A DNA stretch of 64,000 bases from Lentinus brumalis (GCA_001792895.1 MARA01000037.1:310001-374000); one strand, 5' to 3'; positions 33,601-45,690 are shown, counted from the first letter of the stretch. The notes: a model not told the origin generated them from the sequence alone. A program made the numbers and translations.

Positions 33601-35449
33601 CGATGTCGGCATACGTGAAGGCAATCTCTTGACGGGCGAGATCCGTTATTCTGTTCTCCAGGGACTGCATGAGGCGCGGACCAATCTTGGCCCGCATGGA
33701 CCACAGCATGTCAACGAAGGCAAACTGGCCATCGACAGGTTCCGAAGCCGATAGCTGCCTCTGTAGTCGCAGGGATACGTCTTCGCCAGCGAGAGAAGAC
33801 AGTCGTTCGCGTTCCACAACGAGGACGCCACGGTCCGGATCGCCGCGTCCTATGGCCAAAGGCCACCGGCCATTTCGTTCGATCTCGCGACAGCGTGCGA
33901 TGAAGCCCTCCCAGTCGCGCTTGAGCGCGTTCCAGTAGTTCTCATCAAGTGGAGCCCCGGTTTTGGGATCCTTCGTCCGCTGCACGGTGCAGCCGACGAC
34001 GGAGGCTATTTGCTCACCAACTGTGGAGTAGGAGACTAATAGCTGCGGCGGGTAAGGGGGAGGTAGTGATCGGCATGCGTCGGTGTATTGGTTGATGGCA
34101 GACTGCAGGGTGAGAGGGGAGAAGGTGCCAGGACGCATGATGGCTTCGAAGAACTTGTCGGCAGTGGAGCCGGGAGAGAGCAACAGTTCGTCCAAGTAGG
34201 CCGGAGTCAACTCTGCTTCCTGAGCATAGGTCGCGGAGCTCCAGCTGCCCAGCGTGCCTTCGTCCGCGGTGTTCCAGGGCACAAGCTTCACTTCGACCAT
34301 GGACTGACCTTGCTTGTCCCAAAGCGTGTACAGTGTGTCATCCAAAACGGTAAAGTCCTGCAGATGACAGTGCACGCTTGTTTGCGAGGCGTCGAAAAAG
34401 GCTACTGACCGTAGTACATCGCCGTCGACTACGAAGAGGGTGAAGAAACCGCCTGACGTCAATGAACCTTCTGTGGGAATAAACACCAGGACGTGCGGTA
34501 CGTCTGTATGCGAAGGTGTGAAGACGCATAGCAAATTCTGGGGTTCCGGTGGTAGGAGGACGGAGGGTTTGAGCGGCGAAGGCGAAGAGCGGGATGCGGC
34601 GAGACTCCGCCCCGGAGCCGTGGACGGGAGTGCATGCTCCGCGACACACCCGCCTCTCGCAGTCCACATTCGGAGATGACGGTCTCGGGACAGGGTCCAT
34701 ATGTTCCCGATATCGGTCGGCTGTGGGTGACTGGCAATGGAGATAATGTCTGAGCCGCCGGGAGGGCCGGCGTGAAGGAGGGACGCGATTGAGTGCAGGA
34801 AGGACCGCGCATCGGCCCTCGACTCGCGCCATAGGTCTGATCGGAACAATGGGCACGTAAGGCATAAAGCTTAGATGACGAAGGCGGATTTGCTTACCGT
34901 CTGTTGTGTCACCACCAAGAGCTTCGGCCTCTAACCTGAGGAGGGAGCCGCCGGGCTGGGAGATGACGACACAGTGTGTGCCCTGCACCTGGACGAGACC
35001 CTGTGCATAGCCCGACTGAATGACATACTCGCGGTACCACCTGCGGTTCGCATTGGGATGCCAGAGTGGCGCGCCTTCGCGCACGGGGATTACAATCCGC
35101 CACAACGAGCCGGAGGTGGTGGCCAGGAGAACGTGGAGTTCCTCGGACTCCCACAGCATGATCGAGGGAGAGGGTAAGATCGCTGCGGGGAAGTCGAAGC
35201 GTAGCGGGGGGATGTCAGAGGACAGGGAGATGAGCTCGAGCATAAGGCCTCCATGGGAGACGCGCAGGAGGATCGTGCCTGTGAGCGGGGTGTGGAAGAG
35301 GGTGGAATAGGACGCGTGTTCGAGGGGGTGACCGGATTCATTTCGCGGGGTAGTTGCGAGATGTCCTTCTGCGTCGAGTACACCGGGATGGGCTGGGTGG
35401 ATGGGAAGAGGGCGGAGAGATGGGACGCGACGAGGACGCTGCCCTCCAT
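30657..35449 (-). CDS. nucleoporin Nup120/Nup160
   Basis: Scaffold subunit of the Y-shaped (Nup84/Nup107) complex of the nuclear pore. Ten exons on the minus strand: 35449-34898, 34836-32785, 32711-32426, 32371-32166, 32109-31928, 31871-31706, 31605-31443, 31357-31147, 31076-30987, 30857-30657. This gives about 1370 residues, a usual size. An N-terminal beta-propeller holds HASYSTLFHTPLTGTILLRV, ILPSPSIMLWE and the WTLSRDRHLRMW repeat. The helical part holds NYWNALKRDWEGFIARCREI, VDRLMALNFAGLADEVEDAL and ILYTWYVSRGDYR. Exon 1 does not hold one frame. The family-like start MEGSVLVASHLSALFPSTQP and the rest lie in frames offset by one base, and adding one C to the CCCC run near 35343 would join them as QLPPRNESG. 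Otherwise a start upstream, up to 35567, is in frame but gives an atypical N-terminus. Exon 6 could also end three bases earlier. Confidence 0.93.
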
Positions 35450-35980
35450 GGCGTGCAGCGGGTCGGCGAGGTACGCGGACAGGAGGCGAACCTGAGCTGG
35501 CTGTCCCGGGCGAAGGGAGAGTATGCAGCGCAGGAGAGAGTAGTGACTGCAGACCGCGGACAAGCACGCTGCAACGCGTCTGCCCAGCGTCTCTGCCCGA
35601 ACAATATTTCGGTCACACCGCGTCTGCGTGACGTCACGCTTCTACCTGCGAGCGTCTGCGCAGCTGTCTCCCACAACAGGCACCAAGAACGCAGAGGCAG
35701 GAATGGCTCAGGCTGGACGGCGTTCTCTCGACGCAGCGACTTCCGCCACGCACCCGGTTGGCTCATCGTTCGTCATGAAGCCCGTCGAAATCCTACTCTA
35801 GTCTTATTCTGCCGTACGGAATTCTTGATCGCGCATCCGGACACGCGCCCCGGGCATGGGCCATCCTGTCACCCTGGTCCTGGGCACACCTCCCTCTAGC
35901 CCCTCCCTCAGGTCACTTTCAGGTCGGTCGGGCAAATGACGAGCTCCTTTTCCCGGCCGTGCGATCGACCGTGCGTCGCG

Positions 35981-35988
35981 TATATAAG
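35981..35988 (+). promoter_or_regulatory. TATA box upstream of the 36114 gene
   Basis: TATATAAG lies 126 bases before the ATG at 36114, followed by CT-rich sequence and a CAGTC-type start region near 36010. It is one of the clearest promoters in the window and suggests a strongly or inducibly expressed gene. Confidence 0.6.
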
Positions 35989-36113
35989 TTCGCGGTCTCT
36001 CCGCCTCTCCAGTCAGTAAGCTACAACACTCAACAGTTTCTTTTCGTTCTTTCCTGTACATTACATCCTTTTCGCTTCGCATCCCGCTGACCCTCGTCCG
36101 CCCCGACGGCGCC

Positions 36114-36728
36114 ATGCACAACGACATGCCCACCTTCGACGCCATCCTCTTCCCCGCAGACGACCGCCCGCCGCACGTAGTCCCCCTCATGACCAGCGCC
36201 GTCCCCGCCCGCTCCCCGGGCCAGCCGCGCCCAGCCGAACCCTACCGCTGTGGCCGCGTCCCGCACCCAGAAATATACATGGACTACATTGCCGACCAAC
36301 TGGGATCGTGGCGCTATCATGTGCGTCCAGCCTTCATATCCCCACATTAATTGCCGGACTCGCTGCTAATTCGCCAAACCCACACCCACAGCTCGTAGAA
36401 GCCCTGGACGGAATGATGAACAAGTTCACCGCGCCGTACATAGTCTTCTATCCCGTCCTCTCTCGGGATGGCATGCCGTTCCCCGTGAACAAGTGCATCC
36501 GGGAGATCCAAGGCCAGATGTTCGACGAGGGCCGGGCCTGGCGCGGCAACCTCGTCGTGGCCAAGTACCGCGACACCAACTACTCTGCAATGATCGACGC
36601 CTCGATGGCAGACTTCCCTCTCATCAAGAACTACTTGTCCACTCACCCCGCACCGGCATATGGGTGAGTACGCCCACGCGTCACTCCGATCTTCATCCCA
36701 TCTCAACTCGTGTTTTCCCAGAGCTTGA
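36114..36728 (+). CDS. small protein of unknown function with a strong promoter
   Basis: Exons 36114-36320, 36392-36663 and 36722-36728 give 161 residues. If the last intron is not removed, the frame stops at 36667 and gives almost the same protein. It is soluble with no signal peptide. The second half is well ordered: IYMDYIADQLGSWRYH, LVEALDGMMNKFTAPYIVFYPV, MPFPVNKCIREIQGQMFDEG and WRGNLVVAKYRD. I do not recognise the family. It has a TATA box 126 bases upstream and is divergent from the nucleoporin gene. Short length, TATA promoter and lack of a known domain fit a lineage-specific responsive gene, but that is a guess. Confidence 0.8.
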
Positions 36729-36886
36729 TTGTCGTGGGGGATCGTGGTGCTGGTCGCCCTGTGTCTTGGCCTCACGAGCGGACAGCAATTTTTTGATATC
36801 ATATGTAACTTGTATACATTCATTACGATGAGATAATGCGCTGAGGGAGAGCTGAGACTCGCTTGTGTCGTCGCGCCATGCGTGCA

Positions 36887-38274
36887 TCAGAGCTCTTGGT
36901 GCTTCGCCGCTCCCGCTCGTGCGGCCTGCTGCTCGCGTTCCTTCGCCGCCTCTGCCTTCTTCGGATCGCAGTGCTCCGGCCAAGGGCTCGCAGGGTCGAT
37001 CGGGGGATGCGAGACACGCCCCACCTTGCGGTACTTCTTCGAGTCGGTGTAGAACTTCTTCCAGTGCTCGACGCCCTGTATCCAGCATCCGAACGTGAGT
37101 CCAGCGAACCCGTGCGCGCACGCATCGCGATGCGCGAGGCGGGAGTGAGAAAAAAGCAGGCCAACGCACCCTCATCTCGCTCTCGGTTAGCCCACGCAGG
37201 TCGTGCGTCAGGTGCGTCTGGAAGCACCCGGTGCCGTACGCTCTTGCGGCATCCTTGCCAGCCCTGTAGTGATTAAAAAATTCCCGTGAGCCCGCGCGCC
37301 TCCATGGATCGACATTGTGCTCTACGCATGGGTACGCACATCATATGATACGAACCGCCAGGGCCGTAGGTCCTACGGTTGCTGCTGACGTCGTACACCT
37401 CGCCGTCAATCTAGATCCACACCCAGTGCTCATGGTGAGCTTCGCGGGTGTACACGCCGGGTGCGACACATAGAAACTAGAAGATTACCCACAGCGATGT
37501 ATATCGGTTGCTCGGGGTCCGAGCCGTCGTACTTTGCCAGCAGGCCCTCGGAGAAGAGCCGCTGGTCCGTCTGCGTGGGCGAGCGGTCACCGGCTATGGT
37601 CAGCACAGCGAAAGACACGAACACACGAAACACGACCCGCTGCGCGTCCTATGCGAACGCGTGCGCACGGGCGGACGGGGAAGGGAGGAGCGGATTGTCC
37701 CGAGAACGCACCGGAATGAACTGCCTGAGGTCGGGGACCTCCATCTCCCACAGGAAGCTGCCGGTGAAGAACTTGCCCGCGAGGAGGAGGAACAGGGTCG
37801 CGTAGAGAATGAACTTGAGCAGGCCCATGCAGCCCACCTCGACCTCCGCTGTCGGGTCTGGCTCCTCCGGCCCCACCTTTTCGCCTCGCGCGAGCTTCTC
37901 CTCCCGCTCCTTCTTGCGCTGCAGCCATTCCTCGTGGGCCTTCTCTCGCTCGGCACGGTACTGCGCGTAGCTACATACGCCCACAGAGGGCTGTGGGTCA
38001 GCTCGAGCGAGTCATGGGAGCTGTTCTGGGAGGAGACTTACGCTAGAAACGGACGATTGGCCTGCTTGGTGGACACCTGCCTGGTGGGATCCGAAGGGTC
38101 CTGGACGGTCGGATACTCGTCCTTCAGCGGAAAGCCCGCGAACGGGGAAGTGGGAGCAGAGTCGGGGGTTTCTGGCCCAGGGGGCTTGCCCTCCGTATCC
38201 TTCGGAAAGTCCTTCAGATTCTCGGGGCGCCGACGCTTGGGCTGATCGCCCTCAGGGTTCAGGATCCAGGACAT
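36887..38274 (-). CDS. membrane-anchored cytochrome b5-like (MAPR) protein
   Basis: Heme-binding protein of the membrane-associated progesterone receptor family (Dap1/PGRMC/neudesin relatives), likely in the ER membrane, where relatives support sterol-synthesis P450s. Six exons (minus strand): 38274-38042, 37970-37712, 37570-37493, 37410-37340, 37263-37170, 37075-36887; 307 residues. The N-terminal 150 residues are Pro-rich then strongly charged, with a coiled-coil-like RAEREKAHEEWLQRKKERE. One membrane span (LLKFILYATLFLLLAGKFF) precedes the b5-like domain: LFSEGLLAKYDGSDPEQPIYIAI, DGEVYDVSSNRRTYGPGGSYHM, AGKDAARAYGTGCF and LTESEMRGVEHWKKFY. The YGPGGSYHMMAGKDAA core matches the family. Exon 3 ends at GCT followed by GTGGGT; this choice, not the later GTAATC, restores the frame into DGEVYDVS. 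Confidence 0.92.
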
Positions 38275-39606
38275 GTCGCCGGAATGTTATGTTATGTCAA
38301 GATGAGGCAAAGCGCAGCAAGGAGGCGGGAAGCAGCCAAGCAGCCAAAGTCAGAAGGCAAACCAGCCAGCCCGGTGGTGTCGACGTGGACGTGGGCGCGT
38401 GTGGTAGAGTTCGATAAGGCCTCCCGTGTCGCTGGCTGTGTGTGGTTCACACCAGGCCCAACAAGCTCCCACTGACCACGTATGCGTACTTGCCATATTT
38501 GGGTGCGGTGTACGTGACATCCACATTCAGCGGCTGCGTCTCGCTCATCTCGTTCAGGATCAAGGGCCAGGGGCTTCAGCAGGAAGTGCAGAAACTTGCG
38601 AGGTTCCGAGGACGGGGGCCGTGGGGTACAAGGATCGATGTCGTCGCGGCCAAGTCGCGGCGGGAGCAAACCCCAGCATCGGGCTGCGCGCTTCTGCGCT
38701 CAAGAACGTTCTTGAGCTCCGAGTCGGACCCATGGGGTACGCTAGGGTACGCTCGTGCCCCAAGGTCTGCCTCCGTGAAGCAGAGCTCAGATTGATAGCG
38801 ATATGAGAATAAATATTCCGACACAACGTCGTATGCATCCTCTCCACAATGGTCCTCCAGTCCAAAACCATCCCGTTCCGCTGGCCTCATCTGGCTGCGA
38901 CCGCCGGCCGGCACCACCGCGCCCGGCGCGCCAAGCGTCGGTGGCATGTTCACCCTGCACTCGTACAATCCTCCACTTTTTAATGGAGTCCATGATCCGG
39001 AGAGCCTCTGAGCACGACATCCCAATTTGATTGATACGCGTGCGCTGTTCCAACCCAGCGAAGATGGTGGACCTCGACGTCAACATCGGAACCGGACCGG
39101 TACTGGCAAATGTGGAGTACATACAAGAACGAACCATGTATTAAGAGATGCTACTGAAAACACAATGGGACGTCGGATTAGTATCACCAGTACTAAGGTA
39201 TGATAGTTTACATTGTGTGCGAGTATAGAAGTAAAGTGCGGAACAGACGATGTGATGAGGACACAGATGTGGGGAGGATGGGGGATAAGATGCAAGAGTA
39301 GTGAGGACCAGGCCCGAGTAGAAGTGCTGAAGGTAGATGACGATGATGAGGACAATTAGGGAACGATGGACCCTGCCAAATGCAAGAGAAAGACGACGAC
39401 GAAACGAACGTAGCGACGAGAGACAGGACAACATCGGCGACTGAACCACGCTAGGACTGTAGTATGAGTGCATATGAGGTAAGCGATATGTGCATGAGGG
39501 ACATATACAGTTGCAGAGACTGACATGAGGCATAAGATATCAAGAGCTGACGACGAGATGCATAGGAGTGAGCTGTGCGAGAGACAAGACAAAGTCGTCA
39601 ACCACG
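38275..39606. other. 1.3 kb spacer, no firm gene
   Basis: It lies between two minus-strand genes. A minus-strand frame at 38576-39025 (150 codons) has a less biased composition than most noncoding frames and includes GLEDHCGEDAYDVVSEYLF, but it has no homologue I know, no promoter and no splice support. I do not call it. The part from 39140 to 39560 is purine-rich on the plus strand. Confidence 0.4.
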
Positions 39607-41754
39607 TCACCGGTCCGTGGTTGTGGTCGTCGTAGTCGTAGTTGTCGTCGTCGCGGCGCGCTCCTGGATCGCTGCTCTTTGTGATACTGTCACGTATGCC
39701 CCACCAACCTCTTCCTCGCCAGCGCTCAGCCCTGGTGGTACAGATGGTGTCGACGCGGTCGAGTTCATGAGGGGGAAGTCTGCGAGAGGGCCATCGTCCT
39801 CCTCGACAAGCTTGACCTTCAGCGCAAGGAACCTAGGCGTCTTGATGAACTGTGAAGGCAAGTCAGTCACGCTGATGATGTGCCCGCATGGTGGAGACTA
39901 ACCTTCGGTACGGAGTCCGTCGCCATCAAGCGGAAGACGTGCGTCTGTATACGCTCGTACAACCGGATCATCGTCTGCAGCTGCGTTGCGTTGAACGCGT
40001 TCGCCTGCTCAAGCTCCACACGGCCCTGGAACGTTTTGCCAGTGAGACTCTGGATCACGTCGCTCAGGTAGCCCGAAAGCTCATTCCTGAGGCCGTGATC
40101 TATGTTCAGCTCGCTTTGACTCGACGGGGCGAGGTAAGTGTTGTAGATGACGAATGCCTTCTGGATGAGAGCCTCGTGGTGCTTCTCCATCGCAAGTTGG
40201 CCAGGGGTGTTCTTGCCACGAGCCGCGGGAGGGTTGGCGGCGATCGCGCTAGAAGTCGTGCTGAAGGACTTCTTGAAGTCTTGTACGTCGAGGTAGAAGG
40301 ACAGGTTCTCCTCGCAGAAATTGCTCCGCAAGAACTCGCGGAAGAGCGCGCGCAGCTGGGGCTCCTCCATGATGAACTTCAGTCGGTCAGTGTTAGACTC
40401 CTTCGCACCCTTCTTGTCCGGCTCGTAGTTGGCGTTCATCTTCTCGGTCATCGAGATGCGCCTGTGGATCTTGGCGTCGTTGGCAGCAGGGCCCTCCGCC
40501 GTCGTGGTCTCGAGGCTGTGGTCCTCCGACGTCCGGGCCGCATTCGAGACGTTAGCAGCCGAACTGTTCGGGGACGGGCGGGCGCCGTCGGGCATGTCCC
40601 AGCGAGCGAGGCGACGACCTTCTTCGGTGACCCTGTAGATCGCCTTCGCCGTGCAACGGAACTCTCCATGTTGCTGCAGAAGGGGTCAGCTACGGACAGA
40701 ACGTGGCTGAAGAGCGGACGTACCGAGATAGAGGAGTTCGCGCCGCCAGCGGCACCACGGACGGTGAAGATGATGGCGGAGTCGTTGTTCTTCCGCTTGT
40801 CGGAGACGAGTGTGATGAGACCGAAGCGGACGAACTGCGCCGCCATCTCTGCCGCCTCTTCCCTACCGATGACTGACGTGAAGTCACATAGCCACTCCAA
40901 CGCTGTGACCGCGGCGAAGCAATGCTTATGAACCACCGATCCCTTGCCCGTTGCCTTCTCCGAAACATCCATCAAGGCGACACCCTTCGAACGCTCGTGG
41001 TACTTCTGGAAGTCGTCCATGGTCTCCATGTACTCGGGAGGATAGTTCGGTGAGCGCCCGACGAAGCGGCGGAAGAGGGCTGTGATGGCGGAGTGGGAGA
41101 CGATGATCTCGTCGTCCACAGACCGTCGCTCGAGGTGCAGCAGTTTCATGCAGATGGGTTGTGACGAAAAGACGTGCGCAAGGTGGTCGCCGTTGATGCC
41201 GTTCTTGCTCATGAATCTCTCGAGGACGTGGAGACCCTTGGGCGTGAGGACGTAGACACCACGCTCCTTGAAGAGGTTGGAACCAGGGTCCGCGGCGTTC
41301 TCAATTAGTCGTGCATCCATAAACTGTTGGCACATGGCCTTGGCCATATCACGGGTCATGGAGAAGGTAGTCGTGGTCGTGGTCGTAACAATGCGGGAGG
41401 GTTCTCGTGGATCTGGTCCGCGATTCGATTGGGAGAACTTGAGCGACGCCAAGTTCCGTGCAGCATCATCTCTGCGTGGCTGCCATGAGGCGGGGAAGGA
41501 TGTTAGAGGGCTGATTGCACACGTACGTGGTGAATGAGTTGGGGAATGTGCGAAAGTATTGCCTGTTGGTCGTGAGCTCGAGGGAGACGACGAGGGTCGC
41601 AAACAGGTCCAGCGTATCCTGAAAAAAGGGGGGCTATCGTGAGCGATGCCCGAGAGAGACAGGAAATGAGGCACACCTTGAGGAAGGGCCTGCCGCGTTT
41701 TGTCGTCTTCATCATGTGGGACGAAGTCGACTGGGGAGGTTCCGCTGCAGGCAT
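39607..41754 (-). CDS. RGS protein of the FlbA/Sst2/Thn1 type
   Basis: GTPase-activating protein for a heterotrimeric G-alpha subunit. In fungi it controls pheromone signalling, conidiation or, for Schizophyllum Thn1, hyphal growth and hydrophobin expression. Five exons (minus strand): 41754-41677, 41618-41527, 41471-40724, 40673-39903, 39849-39607; 643 residues. Two DEP-like regions occupy about 80-320 (RDMAKAMCQQFMDARLIENA, FKERGVYVLTPKGLHVLERF, VALEWLCDF-like and MAAQFVRFGLITLV). The RGS domain is at about 400-560: TDRLKFIMEEPQLRALFREF, CEENLSFYLDVQDFKK, FNATQLQTMIRLYERIQTHVF. After it come FIKTPRFLALKVKL and a tail ending in twelve Thr then Asp-Arg, from a GTC/GTA microsatellite. A polypurine tract just upstream (CT-rich on the coding strand) marks the promoter. 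The next gene on that side is 2.6 kb away. Confidence 0.94.
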
Positions 41755-44403
41755 GGCGGGCGAAAGGGAGAACGAAGAAGAAAGACAGAGAAAAGGAGGA
41801 CGAGCTGGGGAGAAGGGCGGGGGAGGGACAAGAGGTGGATGGCGGCGGGAGGAGGAGTCGGGGGAGAAGATGAGGACGAACGATGACAAGGAGCGACGGG
41901 CGCCTGCCCGAAACCCGTTGGCAACCCAGATTTTCGACCTAAATTCCCACGTGTCCTGTGCACGCGAAACAGGGCCGTCGCCCGAAAATGCCTTCATTTA
42001 GTCTTTTCCGACGAACCGCTTAATCCACGCCCGGCGGCATCTGGGCGGCATCCGTCTGCCCCTGCGCTGAACCTGGCAGGCAAATCTGCCAATTTCCCCC
42101 GCCGCCTCGCGACGCCCGCCAGGCCCCGCCACGCCACGCTCCTCGCTCGCCCGCCCTTACGTTTCGTGCGCACGACGTCAACGCGCTGGCCGCGTCGAGG
42201 CGTCGTAACCAGCATCACCCCGCCTAACGCACCGGGCCCGCTGCATCACCGCCATCACTCGTCGCGCTCGAGTTGCGTTCGAAGTTCGTGCTCGACGTCC
42301 GCGTCCCGTGAGGCGCGTGGGGGCCACTGGCCAGCTCCATTGTTCCCGGCCAGGCGCCCCGCTTCCGTGTCCCGAATCACGCAGCAAATCCATGTCCATC
42401 AACTGTGCCTTTCCAGGCAACCGATCATAGCGCCTCCCGAGTTGCCCGCGAGCGCCAACGCCGCCGCTCCTTTCCAAGCACACTTCTCCTCCCTGTGGCG
42501 GTCTTGATACCTGCATGCGGCACAAAGTACATCGCACGTCCTGGAGCGCACCCAAGAGACCGATGGGCAGACAACGGTACCCCGTCTCGTCTCGCTAACT
42601 CTCTACTGACGCGTGTGACCCCGATCCGGAGGACAGCTCTGGGACAGCTTGGTTCGCTAGCGTCCTCTGACTTGTTTCGTATGCACTCGTTCATTTCGTG
42701 AATGGCGGAGGCGGGGCGCCCTCGGTCTCCGCGTTTCAGGTGTCAACCAACGGTCGTGGAGGCCCTCCTTCCCTAGTCGGAGGCTGGTCGCGACCGACGC
42801 TTTATACGGCCTGCTGCGTCCAGTCACTCGCCTCGCCCGCCCCTATGCCGGTGCGCCTCCACCTGGCATGTTGCCTGCTTCATTGATCTCCTCCGTTCTC
42901 CGCCGCATCTAGTGCTGACACGCTGGCCCAGATTATCCGAGCACGCGGCAGCATTACGACACGGCCTACAGGTTGGTCCCAGGCCGCCAGCGGCCGGTCT
43001 CCCCAACAAATTGGCCGCCTGGCTATGGCCTCGTCAAAAGGTCCGACGCCTGCCCTGCCTCCTGCTCTCACAGTCTACACTGTCGGCGACTTCGATGGCA
43101 CTCGCCAATTTTTATCCATGCCTTCACGGCACATGCAATGCTTTCTAAATTGTACGTCTTCCTTGCCCGTCTCCGAATTATGTCCTGGATGATCCACCTC
43201 GTATGCTTTAGCCGTCATTGCCCGAGACACGCCCTCGCTTTCCTAGCCAGGCCACGACTGCGACTGCAGTGCTTCTTTCAGCCCGCCTGCGCCCCTCTCG
43301 CTCCGTGGTCAGAAGCGTAACGTAACCATTGGTTCACGTTTCACTGAAGCACCGAAGGCACGCTCCCCGTTGTCTGGGCTGTGTGTGCGACCTTGGGTCA
43401 TGTGCAGCAGCGACACGCCCGCGTCCAAGGTGCGTATCCCATTTTTCCCGATCGAATCCTCGCGGAGATGCTCCCCAGTTCGCGGCGCAGTGCCGTTGTG
43501 GCGTTCATCGCTCATGCCCTTGTATTGACCTCCTTCTCTTCGGGCCCCGGCTGACGACATATGTCTAGATTGAAGATGCTCGTCGGCCGAGTACACAGTC
43601 GGTGTGTGCCCTAGGTACCCGGAGAAGCGCAACCCTGCCGTCTCCTAAACGCCAGCGTTGTTCGCATGACCGCCCTGCAACCTGCTTCTTATCTCTACTC
43701 GCCGCCAAACGCATGTTTTGGAAAGCTCTACACGGGCTCCCGTCCGCTCTAAGTCGCTGGAACCATTCGCACCAGCCCTCTGGCCCGTGTGGTCGCCTTC
43801 ACGGGAACCTCACAGCTCGCCTCCATGAAGCGGACCACGCCCTGCTGCGACTAACTTAGGTGCTTGTTCGCTTATGTTGCCCTCTTCTACTTCCTGCACA
43901 GCTTCGCTGAACCGGCACAGTACGTGGGACGAAGGAGCTCCATATGAACGGGGAATTCCGACCACCACTACTGCGTCCGAGGCGTTAGGTCCAGGATCAG
44001 GCCTCCACAACTTCGCGAGATGATCGTGAACAGCGTCCTGAAGATCTCACCGTCTGTCCGGTGTGGCCGCCTCATCGGGCTGCTCGGCGGGATCTTTCCT
44101 GCACGCGCGACGTGTGCATATAGCATATCATATATCGCATCTTTCTCGGTGCGAAGCCACGTTCATGGGCTAGAGGACTGTGCATCGAACTAATTGTAAC
44201 CTCCTGTCCCTCTCGTGTAAATTGTACGTAGCACCGCGTACGATGCAATATGATTGCGGCCACTTTTTTTTGCCAATTTCCTATTCGAGATTTTGCGTGA
44301 CAATGGGTCACAGGGCCCGAAACTGGACCTTTTTGTCGTTCTATACGAACGTGACGTATGTCACATCCACGCAAGCCATTGGCGCTTGGACGCGACACGA
44401 ACC
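41755..44403. other. 2.6 kb divergent spacer upstream of the RGS gene
   Basis: There are no supported genes. Next to the RGS start is a strong purine tract (41757-41900), CT-rich on the coding strand, which suggests a long 5' leader or promoter. The rest is GC-rich, with scattered C-rich runs and short frames on both strands. A TTTATACGGC string sits near 42800 without a gene behind it. Long upstream regions are common for fungal developmental regulators, so control elements for the RGS gene are likely here, but I cannot point to one. Confidence 0.45.
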
Positions 44404-45690
44404 ATGAGCCCCACCAACATCAATGCAAGTCATATCATACCAACCATAGTCACATTGCATGGCGGCTAACGCGCACACAGGACTCTGGAGCGATACAGGC
44501 ACTCCTTGACCAGCTAAAGGCGTCCGATGCTTGGCAGAAAGTGTCCAATTCCGATGCGACGCCAACGACCACTGGCAGCGGCGGTTCCCGAGGAGCGATA
44601 ACCGCTCAAAGAAGTACGGATGCAGTTACTGCATTCAATAGCAACGATGACAGCACTGGCGCACAAGCGAGCCATCGTGGACTCTCCCGCGACGAGTCCC
44701 AGCCTCATGCTGGCTCCCGCGAACTCCCTGGCTCCGAGGGAGAATCCTCGAATGTGCCCTCGGTTGCCTTGCTTCTCTCGCAGCTGCAATCTTCGAGCAG
44801 CTTCAACGCGGTGGTAGGGCCGAGCCGCACACCGGCACCTACCTACGCCTCGACACGCCCGCAATATGTCCCCTCTGCCTCCGGGGGCTCGAGATTTCCC
44901 GGGCCGGACGCTGGGGATGTCCCCGCGACGCTGAACACTAGCAACACGCCCCCGAGTGCACCCCACACGCCCCGACAGGATCTTCGGAGGTGTACGTTCC
45001 AGCAAGCACTACCCCACCTCGCGCGGCTGTCCGAGGACCCAGACTTCGTGCGGGCTCTTACCGCGGTACGTGGATTGCGGCAATGGCGTTATATGTACTG
45101 ATGCACCCGATTTAACGGACAGATGAGGACCGAACAAGCCGAGTTGGAGCGCCAGCTATGGAACGAGCGGCGAGGAATCCAGCAGAAGCACGAAGAGAGG
45201 GTCAAGACCGCACGCACTAAGTTAGTACGCCGCGTGCATCCTCCGCGAAGTCCGAGCCTGGATGATAGCTGACGGTTCTGCGTCCACGAAATTGCAGAGC
45301 GAGCATCATTGGAGCTGGCCTGACGCAGTATGAAGCCGATGTTCGCCTAAGCCCCTCCCTTCGCTCTCCCCTTCTAATGCACTGCTCTGATCACGCTCGT
45401 GTTCCCCTCAGGCGTTGACGGACTCGTTCCGTGCAGAGCTGCTCAAGTTCGACCGGGAGCGGGTGCTGCCTGCGTGGGATGGCCTGGTGACCAAACAGCA
45501 GGCTGCGCTGGAGACGCTTGGAGTGCCCGCGATGTTCCCCTCGTCGCAGCCATCGGATCGGGAGGTACGAGGCATGCCTATCGCCGTATTCCATATGATT
45601 GATTGTGCTGATGACACGACGTTCTCCCAGCGGCAACAGCAGATTGTGCAGGTGCTGGGCGGTATCGCCGGGAGCGAGCGCACATCATAG
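44404..45690 (+). CDS. Ser-rich coiled-coil protein of unknown function
   Basis: My model: 44404-44424, 44481-45065, 45123-45220, 45298-45340, 45412-45564 and 45631-45690, giving 319 residues with matching phases. The first intron would be GC-AG (GCAAGT donor). The alternative is a start at 44358 read straight through it. The N-terminal 190 residues are Ser/Pro/Thr-rich and probably disordered after a short helix (DSGAIQALLDQLKASDAW). The C-terminal part is helical: CTFQQALPHLARLSEDPDFV, then ERQLWNERRGIQQKHEERVK, LTDSFRAELLKFDRERVLPA and a final RQQQIVQVLGG. I do not know the family. The pattern suggests a scaffold or protein-binding role. Five introns that all splice in frame argue that it is a real gene. 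Confidence 0.78.

Noticed and set aside
35340..35450. A mini-intron to explain the frame change in the nucleoporin gene
   Set aside because: GT...AG pairs available there are 13-18, 39 or 45 bases, and none has the length modulo three that the frame change needs.
38576..39025. 150-codon minus-strand frame upstream of the MAPR gene
   Set aside because: Composition is fairly balanced, but there is no homologue, no start context, no splice partner and no promoter. It may be worth checking against RNA-seq.
39888..40931. 347-codon open frame on the plus strand
   Set aside because: It is the antisense shadow of RGS exons 3 and 4, which carry clear DEP and RGS motifs on the minus strand.
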